A stretch of 64,000 nt of DNA, from contig CAVYGO010000003.1 in assembly GCA_963768085.1 (NCBI GenBank), positions 1,674,001-1,738,000 of the forward strand. The letters run 5' to 3'. Each line of letters begins with the position of its first letter. Position 1 is the first letter of the stretch. The stretch is from Pukyongia sp963768085. Lineage in GTDB: Bacteria > Bacteroidota > Bacteroidia > Flavobacteriales > Flavobacteriaceae. Both the position numbers and the translations under genes were made by a program. This document shows positions 1 to 8,655 of the stretch, in pieces. Under the pieces are notes generated by a model, which saw only the letters and a list, made by a program, of their open reading frames with translations, did not search any database and had not been told where the DNA came from.

Positions 1-2
1 AT

Positions 3-224
3 ACGATAGCATGTGAGAATTACGATGATAAGATCGGACTTAAAAACGTAGCAACGTATTCCAGTGCCGAGGGGATACCGATTTATGCTGATCATGATTA
101 TGAGTTGCAGCTACTAACACATAATCCGTCAGACGGTTTTAGGGATATGATGGCGGTGTTGTTTATCTATGTGTACGACAGAGAAATGGACGAGCATCTT
201 CAGGCCAGCAATTACATTCTTTAG
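3..224 (+). CDS. C-terminal fragment of an unrecognised protein
   Basis: An open frame enters from the left edge and ends at a TAG at 222-224, giving about 73 residues of a C-terminus. It reads like a folded soluble or secreted beta-rich domain (YSSAEGIPIYADHDYELQ, then FRDMMAVLFIYVYD). The pattern faintly recalls the C-terminal domain of copper type II monooxygenases, but I do not rely on that. It converges on the SDR gene, with two bases between the stops. Confidence 0.6.
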   Translation, partial: TIACENYDDKIGLKNVATYSSAEGIPIYADHDYELQLLTHNPSDGFRDMMAVLFIYVYDREMDEHLQASNYIL

Positions 225-226
225 CC

Positions 227-1108
227 TTATTTATTTTTCTTAGCCCTGATCATAGCTTCCAGCATATCCCACATTTCCTGTGGAACTTCTTCCAGCATGT
301 TCATTTGTCCGGCACCTTTTAACCATTCACCTCCGTCTATGGTAATAACCTCACCATTAAGATAAGCGGAGAAGTCGGAAACCAGGTATGCAGCCAGGTT
401 TGCCAATTCCTGGTGATCGCCCACTCGTTTTAAAGGTACTTTCTTGGCAAGATCAAATTTTTCTTTCAGGTCTCCGGGTAAAAGCCGGTCCCAGGCACCT
501 TTGGTAGGGAAAGGGCCGGGAGCAATAGCGTTGAATCGCATACCGTACTTTGCCCATTCAACAGCCAGCGAGCGCGTCATTGCTAATACGCCAGCTTTTG
601 CCGTGGCACTGGGCACCACATAAGCAGAACCCGTCCAGGCATAGGTTGTGACAATATTTAAAACAACCTTATTGGTTTCTTTTTGGGCGATCCAGTGTTT
701 TCCAAAGGCAAGGGTACAATTCTTAGTTCCCTTCAAAACAATGTCTATTATAGTGTCGAAGGCGTTGGCCGATAGTCTTTCGGTTGGGGAGATAAAATTC
801 CCTGCTGCATTATTCAGTAATACATCTACAGATCCAAATTCTTTCACAGAGGCTTCCAGCATCGCTTCCACCTGATCGTAATGACGAACATCGCATTGCA
901 CTGGCAATACTTTTCCACCTGTCTGAGCCTCTAACTCTTCTTTGACAGTCTGGAGTTTTTCCATATTTCTGGAAGTGATTACTACGTTGGCACCCAACTC
1001 CAGGAAGTACGTGGTCATAGATTTTCCTAAACCGCTACCACCACCGGTTACCACGATTGTTTTTCCTTTAAGCGCGTTGTCCCGTAGCATTTTTGCCTTT
1101 AAGTCCAT
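227..1108 (-). CDS. SDR oxidoreductase, 2,4-dienoyl-CoA reductase type
   Basis: A 293-residue short-chain dehydrogenase. The Rossmann nucleotide motif TGGGSGLG is near residue 21 and NNAAGNF near 98. The active-site stretch reads VVPSATAKAG, so the usual YxxxK tyrosine is serine; this is the arrangement known in the 2,4-dienoyl-CoA reductase (DECR) branch. The following segment SLAVEWAKYGMRFNAIAPGP also fits that branch. The likely role is NADPH-dependent reduction of 2,4-dienoyl-CoA during beta-oxidation of unsaturated fatty acids in the cytoplasm. It lies 46 bp beyond the GNAT gene on the same strand and may be the last gene of the mut operon. The branch is fairly sure; the substrate is inferred. 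Confidence 0.85.
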   Translation of the reverse strand: MDLKAKMLRDNALKGKTIVVTGGGSGLGKSMTTYFLELGANVVITSRNMEKLQTVKEELEAQTGGKVLPVQCDVRHYDQVEAMLEASVKEFGSVDVLLNNAAGNFISPTERLSANAFDTIIDIVLKGTKNCTLAFGKHWIAQKETNKVVLNIVTTYAWTGSAYVVPSATAKAGVLAMTRSLAVEWAKYGMRFNAIAPGPFPTKGAWDRLLPGDLKEKFDLAKKVPLKRVGDHQELANLAAYLVSDFSAYLNGEVITIDGGEWLKGAGQMNMLEEVPQEMWDMLEAMIRAKKNK

Positions 1109-1154
1109 TCAGAATTTTTTAGAAACGTAAAAGTAAGGATTCTCATTCAGAACA

Positions 1155-1691
1155 TTATGTCTGCCGAATAGAATTGTACACAACACAATGCTTAAATCGG
1201 GAATCGTCTTTTATATTTGGATGTTGAACGGTTCCAATTTCGTTCATACCGATCTTTTTCATCACCTGCTGGGAGGCCAGATTCGTATCGGTAGCAAAAG
1301 CCAATACTTCTTTGAGTCTGAACTTAGTGAAGGCTGCATCTAGGCATGCTTTAGCACCTTCGGTTGCATAGCCTTTTCCCCAGGCCGTACGTTTTAATCG
1401 CCAGCCAATATCCACACAAGGAGTAAAGTCGCTTTCCCAGGTCTGATTTGCAAGTCCGATAAAACCAATGAATTCGGACGTTTCAAGAACATCGACTGCA
1501 AAATAACAATAACCGTATTTGTTGAAATGTGCCTGAAGCCGTCTAATAAGAGCTATGGATTCTTCTACTGATAGAGGCTTCGGAAAGTGCCGCATCACCT
1601 CAGGGTCTGCACACATTTCCGAAAAGGGCGCTTCATCTGAAGGCTTCCAATTTCGAAGTCCGAGTCTTTCAGTTGTAAGAATGTAATTCAT
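1155..1691 (-). CDS. GNAT N-acetyltransferase, RimJ/RimL-like
   Basis: A 178-residue single-domain acetyltransferase. It begins with the RimJ/RimL-type opening ILTTERLGLRNWKPSDEAPF and carries the acetyl-CoA loop region around WGKGYATEGAKACLDAAF, followed by the SQQVMKKIGM segment typical of the family. The substrate cannot be told; ribosomal-protein or small-molecule amino groups are possible. It starts three bases after the mutB stop, so it is probably co-transcribed with the methylmalonyl-CoA mutase genes, though no functional link is evident. Confidence 0.8.
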   Translation of the reverse strand: MNYILTTERLGLRNWKPSDEAPFSEMCADPEVMRHFPKPLSVEESIALIRRLQAHFNKYGYCYFAVDVLETSEFIGFIGLANQTWESDFTPCVDIGWRLKRTAWGKGYATEGAKACLDAAFTKFRLKEVLAFATDTNLASQQVMKKIGMNEIGTVQHPNIKDDSRFKHCVVYNSIRQT

Positions 1692-1694
1692 AAA

Positions 1695-3830
1695 TTAATC
1701 GGCCACCGAATCGATTAATATCTGTAGCATTTCTATCGCGGCCTGGCTAATTATTGTACCGGGTCCATACACGGCAACGGCACCGGCATCGAATAGGAAC
1801 TGATAATCCTGGTGAGGGATAACTCCACCAACGATCACCATAATGTCATCTCGCCCTTGTTTTTTAAGTTCTTCTATAACCTGTGGTACCAGGGTTTTAT
1901 GACCAGCAGCAAGTGAGGATACACCCAGAATATGAACGTCATTTTCCATGGCCTGCTTGGCGGCTTCAGCCGGAGTCTGGAACAAGGGCCCAATATCCAC
2001 ATCGAAGCCAACATCGGCATAACCCGTTGCCACTACTTTTGCGCCGCGGTCGTGACCATCTTGTCCCATCTTCGCTATCATAATTCTAGGACGGCGGCCC
2101 TCCAGTTCGGCGAACTGGTCTGCCATTTCCCTGGCTTTTTCAAAGGATGGATCTTTCTTCATTTCTTTACTGTATACACCACTGAAGGATCTTATTTGAG
2201 CTTTATAACGCCCGAATTCTTTTTCCAGGGCATCGGAAATCTCCCCTAATGTCGCCCTCTCACGCGCTGCATCTACCGCTAAAGCTAATAAATTTCCTTC
2301 ACCTGATTTGGCACATTCGGTTAATTTTAAAAGGGCCACATTCACTTGTTCAGTATTCCGCTCGGCTTTAATTCGTTCGAGTCGTGCGATCTGCCCGTTT
2401 CTTACTTTCTGGTTATCCACGTCGAGGATATGCAAAGGATCTTCCTTGTCAAGTCGGTATTTGTTAACCCCCACGATTATATCCTGACCACTGTCAATAC
2501 GCGCCTGCTTCCTGGCTGCGGCTTCCTCAATACGTAATTTCGGTATTCCCGCTTCTATCGCCTTGGTCATTCCACCGAGTTCTTCAACTTCCTGAATGTG
2601 CGACCAGGCTTTTTCAGCGATTTCCTTGGTAAGGCTTTCCACATAATAACTACCTGCCCAGGGATCTACGGTTTTTGTAATATGGGTTTCTTCCTGAAGA
2701 TAGATTTGGGTATTTCTTGCGATGCGAGCCGAGAAGTCGGTTGGCAATGCGATAGCTTCGTCTAAAGCATTGGTGTGCAGGGACTGGGTTCCTCCAAAGG
2801 CGGCGGCGGCAGCTTCTATACAGGTTCGGGCCACATTATTGAACGGGTCCTGTTCGGTAAGACTCCATCCACTTGTCTGACTGTGAGTTCGAAGTGAAAG
2901 TGACTTTGGATTTTTAGGATTGAATTGTTTTACCAATTTTGCCCAAAGCATTCGGGCTGCTCTCATTTTAGCGACCTCCATGAAATGATTCATTCCTATG
3001 GCCCAAAAGAAGGATAGGCGAGGAGCAAAGCTATCTACATCCATGCCTGCGGCTATACCTGTCCGAATATATTCCAATCCATCTGCCAGCGTATACGCCA
3101 ACTCAATGTCGCAGGTGGCTCCAGCTTCCTGCATATGGTATCCCGAGATAGAGATAGAGTTGAATTTCGGCATCTTTTCCGAAGTGAATTCGAAAATATC
3201 ACTGATGATCTTCATGGATGGTGTTGGCGGATAGATGTAGGTATTTCGCACCATAAACTCCTTAAGGATATCATTTTGAATAGTACCGGCCAGGGCTTTC
3301 GGAGAAACACCCTGTTCTTCCGCCGCGATGATATAGAAGGCCATGATAGGCAACACCGCGCCATTCATGGTCATGGAAACACTCATCTTATCCAGAGGAA
3401 TCTGATCGAATAAAATTTTCATATCCTCTACACTGTCTATAGCGACACCTGCTTTTCCCACGTCTCCAACAACGCGCTCATGATCGCTATCATAACCACG
3501 ATGCGTGGCCAGGTCGAAAGCAACGGATAAGCCTTTCTGCCCGGCTGCGAGATTCCTTCGATAAAAGGCGTTGCTGTCTTCTGCAGTAGAGAAACCTGCG
3601 TATTGTCTGATGGTCCAGGGCCTTCTTACATACATGGTGGAGTAGGGACCTCGGAGGTTCGGCGCAATACCGGCCACAAAGTTGAGTTGTTCGAGGTCAT
3701 CTATCGCGCTCGCATCATACTGTTTCTGAACCGGGATATCTTCCGCGGTCATGAACAAACTCTTATCTTTCTCCCGTTTTACTTCCGGGATATCATCTAA
3801 ACTGAGGTGATCCAAGTTCTTTCTGTTCAT
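1695..3830 (-). CDS. mutB: Methylmalonyl-CoA mutase large subunit
   Basis: A 711-residue catalytic subunit that interconverts (R)-methylmalonyl-CoA and succinyl-CoA using adenosylcobalamin, linking propionate, odd-chain and branched-chain catabolism to the TCA cycle. Residues about 50-540 form the substrate-binding barrel (RRPWTIRQYAGFSTAEDSNA, and RTHSQTSGWSLTEQDPFNN). The C-terminal B12 domain carries the base-off DxHxxG motif as DGHDRGAKV, near residue 585. Its length is normal for the family. The mutA frame ends directly before this start (stop at 3831), so the two subunits are translationally coupled. The MeaB-type GTPase chaperone and the epimerase are not in this window. Confidence 0.97.
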   Translation of the reverse strand: MNRKNLDHLSLDDIPEVKREKDKSLFMTAEDIPVQKQYDASAIDDLEQLNFVAGIAPNLRGPYSTMYVRRPWTIRQYAGFSTAEDSNAFYRRNLAAGQKGLSVAFDLATHRGYDSDHERVVGDVGKAGVAIDSVEDMKILFDQIPLDKMSVSMTMNGAVLPIMAFYIIAAEEQGVSPKALAGTIQNDILKEFMVRNTYIYPPTPSMKIISDIFEFTSEKMPKFNSISISGYHMQEAGATCDIELAYTLADGLEYIRTGIAAGMDVDSFAPRLSFFWAIGMNHFMEVAKMRAARMLWAKLVKQFNPKNPKSLSLRTHSQTSGWSLTEQDPFNNVARTCIEAAAAAFGGTQSLHTNALDEAIALPTDFSARIARNTQIYLQEETHITKTVDPWAGSYYVESLTKEIAEKAWSHIQEVEELGGMTKAIEAGIPKLRIEEAAARKQARIDSGQDIIVGVNKYRLDKEDPLHILDVDNQKVRNGQIARLERIKAERNTEQVNVALLKLTECAKSGEGNLLALAVDAARERATLGEISDALEKEFGRYKAQIRSFSGVYSKEMKKDPSFEKAREMADQFAELEGRRPRIMIAKMGQDGHDRGAKVVATGYADVGFDVDIGPLFQTPAEAAKQAMENDVHILGVSSLAAGHKTLVPQVIEELKKQGRDDIMVIVGGVIPHQDYQFLFDAGAVAVYGPGTIISQAAIEMLQILIDSVAD

Positions 3831-5202
3831 CTAGTTATGAATTTCATTTTCAAGTCTTTCCTTTTCAATCGCTTCGGCTAACCGTTTTTCCACCACGGGT
3901 TCTAAAAGGGTCTTTCTGGGTTTCATTTTTACAAATGGATATAACTCCAGGTTGTCTTTCATGCGATCGTCTGGATTTGGATGTTTATTTGTCCCTAGTA
4001 GTAACAATTCTCCTGAATCGAATCGCTGCTGTTCCTTATCTGCACTTTCCTTGATCTTTCGTTGTATGGTGCCTTCTTTTAATAACTTCAGGAATCCACC
4101 ACCTGCTTCGATTTCCTTAAATAGCTTAAGGGCTGATTCAGCGAGCTGGTCGGTCAATGATTCGATATAGTAAGTACCGTCTGAAGGATTGGCCACAGCA
4201 TTGAAGTAGCTCTCTTCTTTTAGAATAAGAAGTTGATTTCTAGAAATGCGTTCTCCAAACTCATTGCTTTTATGATAAATCGAGTCGTAAGACATATTAC
4301 TAACAGCATTAGCTCCGCCCAGTATTGCGCTCATGCATTCGGTGGTTGTTCGCAGCATATTGACGTTATAATCGTAGATGGATTTATTCCGTCTGGAGGG
4401 TGACGCGATGATATGGCATACAGGTTTCATTTCGTATTCCATAGCCAGTAGAGCAAACAGTTTTCGCAGCGCCCTGAGCTTCGCGATCTCAAAGAAATAA
4501 TTATTCCCAGTGGCCGTTTTGAAGTTGATCAACAGGTCTTTTTTGTTCCGAAGATGATTCAAATACTCGTTTGCATGAGCCATAGCATAAGCGAGTTGTT
4601 GCACAATATTTGCGCCGGCATTTTGATATAATTGACTATCTACGCTCAATATAGCTTCCGAAGGACACCTAGTCACCAATTGATCGAGTATACTATGGTC
4701 TTCCTTTAAGTTCTTAAACCAATTTCCTGTTCGGGCGAGATTCCCTATAATATCGATATTATAGAAAACACAGGCTTTATTCTCGGCCAGAAAAGACATC
4801 AGATTTGTCTGAAACGGCTCTTCCAGAAATCTCAGATTGAAGTGAATCGTTCCTTTACTGAAATCAATTCCATGAAACACTTTCTTGATAGTCGAATTCT
4901 TTTTCCGCGGTAAAACAAATGGCTTCAGCACCGCGTTGTAAGGCACTTACCGCTAATTTATTTGCTTTTGTTTCATCGTCGATGAATACATCTTGTACAA
5001 CCTCCCAGGTTTTGGGATGGCCCGGTATTGGGTTAAAAGAGCCATCGAAGTCATCAGGATGATAATACGGTTTTATATGAATACCTTCAGGCGATTGCCA
5101 TATAAGTGAATCGTTATAATCGGCTCCTTTCAGATCTACCTGGATTTGTTGTTTCCACGCTTTGGCAGAAACACCTTCAAATTCTTCGAATAATTTACTC
5201 AT
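3831..5202 (-). CDS. mutA: Methylmalonyl-CoA mutase small subunit, frameshifted in this sequence
   Basis: The non-catalytic partner of MutB is split over two overlapping frames. One encodes the N-terminal 112 residues (5202 to 4864), running VDLKGADYNDSLIWQSPEGI to AEKEFDYQES. The other encodes the rest (to 3831), joining at VFHGIDFSKGTIHFN. Removing one T from the TTT at 4875-4877 (AAA on the + strand) restores a continuous protein of about 456 residues, the usual size. The start overlaps the upstream divIC-like gene by 8 bp and the end abuts mutB. The mutB frame is intact and the operon is compact, so I favour a homopolymer sequencing error over a real pseudogene. A programmed frameshift is unlikely because no slippery site with a stimulator is visible. 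Confidence 0.9.
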
Positions 5203-5530
5203 CGTTTGATTTATTTTTCAGGCTATCTTCATTTTCAATGATATAGATATCTTCATTTTCCTTCTTCAGGTAATATTTTTCACGGGCGAATTTCTCCATT
5301 TCGGTGCTGTCTTTCATTTTTTTAATAAAGGCTTTGTCCTTTTCGATCTCTTGTTGGTAGAATTCCTTATTTTCTTCTAATCCCTTGATATCCTGGTCCA
5401 GCTCACGGTGTATGAGATAGGAGTTAGTATCGAAGAAGATCATCCAAACAATAAAAAAGATCAGAATAAGTACATAGGTACTACTGATTATGATAAACCA
5501 TTTATGCTTTTTTATTTCTGAAAATTTCAC
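5195..5530 (-). CDS. FtsB/DivIC-family septum formation protein
   Basis: A 111-residue bitopic membrane protein. A short cytoplasmic lysine-rich start precedes one membrane segment (residues about 14-32, FIIISSTYVLILIFFIVWMI). A coiled coil follows (about 45-75) with the family's EKFAREKYYLKKENEDIYII signature. Proteins of this family bridge FtsL and FtsQ-like proteins in the divisome. It overlaps udk by 4 bp and mutA by 8 bp. The pairing with udk suggests a conserved housekeeping unit with the mut genes attached downstream. Confidence 0.85.
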   Translation of the reverse strand: MKFSEIKKHKWFIIISSTYVLILIFFIVWMIFFDTNSYLIHRELDQDIKGLEENKEFYQQEIEKDKAFIKKMKDSTEMEKFAREKYYLKKENEDIYIIENEDSLKNKSNDE

Positions 5531-6144
5531 TCCTTATCTCCTAGTTTCTGGTGAATAATATTTCGTATCAGATCGACAGCCACTGTATTATATCTATTAG
5601 TTGGAATAATGATATCGGCGTATTCCTTCGTAGGCTCAATAAACTCCTGGTGCATGGGTTTAAGCGTTGTCTGATAGCGGGTAAGAACCTCTTCAAGATC
5701 ACGTCCCCGCTCAATGATATCCCGTTTAAGGCGGCGGATTAGTCTTTCGTCACTATCGGCATGAACATAAATCTTAAGATCGAATAATTCTCTTATTTCA
5801 GGATGTGTTAGAATCAATATCCCTTCCACAATCACGACTTTTTTCGGGCTAGTGGTGATGGTCTCGGTTGTCCTGTTATGCTCCACAAACGAATAGACCG
5901 GTTGCTCGAATGATTTCCCTTTTTTTAGTGCTTTCAAATGACTCGTAAGAAGATCGAAATCGATTGCCTTGGGATGATCAAAATTGATAGCTTCCCTTTC
6001 GTCGTAAGTTAGGTGACTAGTATCTTTATAATATGAATCCTGTGAAATGATACAGACCTCACCTTCGGGAAGTTGTTCTATTATTTGCTGAACCACGGTA
6101 GTCTTACCGCTGCCGGTACCACCGGCGATTCCAATTGTGAGCAT
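5527..6144 (-). CDS. udk: Uridine kinase
   Basis: A 205-residue P-loop kinase that phosphorylates uridine and cytidine to UMP and CMP in pyrimidine salvage. The Walker A motif GGTGSGKTT is at residues 8-16. The uridine-binding SQDSYYKD follows near 35, FDHPKAIDFDL near 55, and the lid arginines lie in DERLIRRLKRDIIERGRDLE. Length is normal. It is the first gene of the leftward operon and overlaps the divIC-like gene by 4 bp (ATGA). No activator dyad lies upstream, unlike upp, the other pyrimidine-salvage gene in this window. Confidence 0.95.
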   Translation of the reverse strand: MLTIGIAGGTGSGKTTVVQQIIEQLPEGEVCIISQDSYYKDTSHLTYDEREAINFDHPKAIDFDLLTSHLKALKKGKSFEQPVYSFVEHNRTTETITTSPKKVVIVEGILILTHPEIRELFDLKIYVHADSDERLIRRLKRDIIERGRDLEEVLTRYQTTLKPMHQEFIEPTKEYADIIIPTNRYNTVAVDLIRNIIHQKLGDKE

Positions 6145-6234
6145 AGGTTATTGGTTTGTACAAAAGTAGGAATAATGTTAGTTAGAACACATGATCTTTG
6201 TCTTATTTCCAACCGAAGACTTTTTAATTACGGT

Positions 6235-6384
6235 TTAAACTTCGGAAGGTGTGAGCATTTTATCTTGACGATTTCCCCACGAGTTCATCATATAAATAAC
6301 AACATCTGCAAATTCCTCAGCAAACGAACCTATAGTAATCATAACGCCATTGTTTTCAAAATTCGGTGTAAATAAGTCGACCAT
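6235..6384 (-). CDS. Possible small protein, 49 residues
   Basis: The 6145-6436 intergenic stretch holds one frame that looks coding: it starts MVDLFTPNFENNGV and continues SFAEEFADVVIYMMNSWGN. It lies on the same strand as the genes on both sides, between the sugar dehydrogenase and udk. I do not recognise a family; the EEFADVVIYMM segment faintly resembles MazG-type helices. It could equally be a gene remnant. The rest of the gap shows nothing clear. Confidence 0.25.
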   Translation of the reverse strand: MVDLFTPNFENNGVMITIGSFAEEFADVVIYMMNSWGNRQDKMLTPSEV

Positions 6385-6436
6385 CTGGCATACTGGCCAT
6401 CCATTCTGCAAACGATTAAAATATTTTCATAAGCTA

Positions 6437-7558
6437 TTAATTTGGGACAATCTTGTAAATTCCATCACCTTCCACGGCGATATAGATGAAGCCATCAGGG
6501 CCTTCTTTTACGTTTCGTACACGACCGATGTCTTCAGCAATTTTTTCACGCCCCACAACTTCATTTCCCTGAAGTTTTAATAGTTCAACATAATTAAATT
6601 TTAATGATCCTACCAATAGATGGCCTTTCCAATTAGGATACTTGCTACTGGTAACAAAGGCCATACCGCAGGGTGCAATAGAAGGTACCCAATAGTAAAC
6701 AGGCTGTTCCATACCTTTTCGTTCGGTTTCTTCTGTAAATTTTGTTCCGCTGTAATTCACACCATATGAGATCACCGGCCACCCGTAATTTGCCCGTTTC
6801 TTTATAATATTTACTTCATCACCTCCTTTAGGTCCGTGTTCATGGATCCAGATTTCGCCCGTTTCAGGATGTTTGGCCATTCCCTGAGGATTACGATGGC
6901 CATAACTATAAATAGCCGGCTTGGCATTCATCTCATTTACAAAAGGATTACTTACGGGTATTTTACCGTCATCATAGAGTCGATAGATCTTTCCACCGTC
7001 TCTGAGAATATCCTGTGGGTTCACATCGCGGTCGCCTCTGTCTCCAATACTGAAATAAACATATCCCTCATTATCGAATTCGATACGGGAACCAAAATGC
7101 TGTCCTCGGGTTGTGTTCGGATACGCCTTATACAGATCCTGGATGTTGATGAGCTTTCCTTCCAGAAGCATGGCCCGGCTTAGTTTGGTGTTACCGCCTT
7201 TACCATCTCCATCCGAAGAAGAATAGGTGAAATAGATCCATGGCTCTTCGTTGTAATTGGGGTGTAATTCAATATCCAAAAGACCTCCTTGTCCACTATT
7301 ATAAACTTCAGGAACATTATCAACCAGGGTTTTTTCACCATTTTTGAAAAGAATAAGTTTACCACTCTTTTCAGTAATAAGCATACTGCCGTCGGGCAAC
7401 CACGTCATACCCCATGGGTTATCCAAATTGTCGATAATTCTCTGTGTGGTATACCCGCGTTGAGTTTCAGATTGTAATGCTATATCGTTTTCCCTGGTTT
7501 GCTCATCACACGCCAGAAATAGTAGTAAAAACATGACTAAGACTCCAAACTTTTTCAT
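6437..7558 (-). CDS. PQQ-dependent sugar dehydrogenase family lipoprotein
   Basis: A 373-residue protein with a lipoprotein signal (MKKFGVLVMFLLLFLAC, lipid cysteine at 17), so it is probably anchored in the periplasm or outer membrane. The body is a six-bladed beta-propeller of the soluble glucose/sorbosone dehydrogenase family: LDNPWGMTWLPDGSMLITEK opens blade 1, and GQGGLLDIELHPNY, GDRGDRDVNPQD, YGHRNPQGMAKHPETG and WIHEHGPKGGDEVN carry the conserved PQQ and calcium-site region. It likely oxidises aldoses with PQQ and passes electrons to the respiratory chain. No PQQ synthesis genes are present here. Confidence 0.9.
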   Translation of the reverse strand: MKKFGVLVMFLLLFLACDEQTRENDIALQSETQRGYTTQRIIDNLDNPWGMTWLPDGSMLITEKSGKLILFKNGEKTLVDNVPEVYNSGQGGLLDIELHPNYNEEPWIYFTYSSSDGDGKGGNTKLSRAMLLEGKLINIQDLYKAYPNTTRGQHFGSRIEFDNEGYVYFSIGDRGDRDVNPQDILRDGGKIYRLYDDGKIPVSNPFVNEMNAKPAIYSYGHRNPQGMAKHPETGEIWIHEHGPKGGDEVNIIKKRANYGWPVISYGVNYSGTKFTEETERKGMEQPVYYWVPSIAPCGMAFVTSSKYPNWKGHLLVGSLKFNYVELLKLQGNEVVGREKIAEDIGRVRNVKEGPDGFIYIAVEGDGIYKIVPN

Positions 7559-7593
7559 TTAATTATCTTTTTTGAAAAGGTACTAAAAAAGGT

Positions 7594-7622
7594 TTGAAAA
7601 ATAAATAAAAGAAATATATTTG
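7594..7622 (+). promoter_or_regulatory. Promoter TTG-N18-TATATTTG ahead of the tRNA-Pro(UGG) locus
   Basis: A TTG (7594-7596) is followed after 18 bases by TATATTTG (7615-7622), a good match to the Bacteroidota -33/-7 pattern. The predicted start, near 7627, falls 8 bases before a tRNA-Pro-like remnant and about 140 bases before the intact tRNA. The promoter may originally have served the first of two tandem tRNA genes. Confidence 0.5.
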
Positions 7623-7634
7623 CAAACCAATTTT

Positions 7635-7712
7635 CGGGGTGCAGCCCTTCGACTCCTTTAGGCGTCGCTCAGGATAAACTCCGCCCGGTTCCCGGACTGC
7701 TTGAATTGGTAG
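7635..7712 (+). pseudogene. Possible tRNA-Pro remnant interrupted by a short repeat
   Basis: The stretch opens CGGGGTGCAG, close to the first ten bases of the intact tRNA-Pro 130 bp downstream (CGGGGTGTAG). After about 37 foreign bases it resumes as CGCCCGGTTCCCG, then CTGCTTGAATTGG, similar to the D-arm and anticodon-arm of that tRNA. The insert (about 7645-7681, with CTTCGACTCC and CGTCGCTCAGG) resembles short palindromic intergenic repeats. Pairing in the remaining arms is lost. This is an inference from partial identity. Confidence 0.35.
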
Positions 7713-7766
7713 TTTGTTTGAATTTTGGGATTTAAAATATTGTTTTTTTCAGCGTAAGCTGTTATT

Positions 7767-7844
7767 CGGGGTGTAGCGTAGCCCGGTTATCGCGCCTGCT
7801 TTGGGAGCAGGAGGTCGCAGGTTCGAATCCTGCCACCCCGACCA
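7767..7844 (+). tRNA. tRNA-Pro(UGG)
   Basis: A complete cloverleaf. The acceptor CGGGGTG pairs with CACCCCG, the anticodon stem CCTGC/GCAGG flanks the loop TTTGGGA with anticodon TGG, and the T-arm is GCAGGTTCGAATCCTGC. Discriminator A and CCA are both encoded (7841-7844). It is followed at once by a hairpin terminator and the 84-bp array. Confidence 0.97.
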
Positions 7845-7847
7845 ATG

Positions 7848-7882
7848 AAAGTCGGACACCAAATGTGTCCGACTTTTTTATT
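7848..7882 (+). terminator. Rho-independent terminator of tRNA-Pro(UGG)
   Basis: A perfect 12-bp stem AAAGTCGGACAC / GTGTCCGACTTT (7848-7859 and 7865-7876) with a five-base loop is followed by a T-rich run. It starts four bases after the tRNA's CCA. It also resembles the hairpins of the adjoining repeat array. Confidence 0.85.
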
Positions 7883-8590
7883 TCTTCGAGGATAGAAGCT
7901 TGCTTCAAATCCGAAGAAGGAATAAAAAAGTAACAGGAAGCGTAGCTTCCTGACTTTCATTGAGCACCGGCCCCACTTGAGGATCAGCGCAGCTAATCCT
8001 TCAGAAAAGATAAGGAAGGCGAAGCGCAGTTTTCCTACTTTCATTGAGCACCGGCCCCACTTGAGGATCAGCGCAGCTAATCCTTCAGAAAAGATAAGGA
8101 AGGCGAAGCGCAGTTTTCCTACTTTCATTGAGCACCGGCCCCACTTGAGGATCAGCGCAGCTAATCCTTCAGAAAAGATAAGGAAGGCAAAGCGCAGTTT
8201 TCCTACTTTCATTGAGCACCGGCCCCACTTGAGGATCAGCGCAGCTAATCCTTCAGAAAAGATAAGGAAGGCAAAGCGCAGTTTTCCTACTTTCATTGAG
8301 CACCGGCCCCACTTGAGGATCAGCGCAGCTAATCCTTCAGAAAAGATAAGGAAGGCGAAGCGCAGTTTTCCTACTTTCATTGAGCACCGGCCCCACTTGA
8401 GGATCAGCGCAGCTAATCCTTCAGAAAAGATAAGGAAGGCAAAGCGCAGTTTTCCTACTTTCATTGAGCACCGGCCCCACTTGAGGATCAGCGCAGCTAA
8501 TCCTTCAGAAAAGATAAGGAAGGCAAAGCGCAGTTTTCCTACTTTCATTGAGCACCGGCCCCACTTGAGGATCAGCGCAGCTAATCCTTT
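7879..8590 (+). repeat. Array A: 84-bp tandem repeats downstream of tRNA-Pro(UGG)
   Basis: Seven near-identical 84-bp units begin at 7961, 8045, 8129, 8213, 8297, 8381 and 8465. A partial unit starts at 8549, and one divergent unit (about 7879-7960) lies next to the tRNA. Each unit can form GGATCAGC-GCA-GCTAATCC and CCTTC...GAAGG hairpins. The only variation I see between units is G or A in GGC(G/A)AAGCG, in the order G G A A G A A. Because 84 is a multiple of three, frames stay open on both strands (28-residue periods), but these are not credible genes. The unit is related to array B at 27835-28461. Confidence 0.95.
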
Positions 8591-8655
8591 AATAAAATTC
8601 TACGATATCTTAATGAGCCAGCCCACCGTTTGAAGCAAAGTAGTCCCTCTTAGGC

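Noticed and set aside
4864..5202. A separate 112-residue protein upstream of mutA, or a programmed frameshift
   Set aside because: It is the MutA N-terminus. No slippery heptamer plus stimulatory structure is evident, and a one-base edit gives the normal length.
7787..8633. Long open frames of 253 and 218 residues on both strands with 28-residue repeats
   Set aside because: They are produced by an 84-bp tandem repeat that is a multiple of three. Frames are open on both strands, one runs into a tRNA gene, and the signal is hairpin conservation rather than protein conservation.
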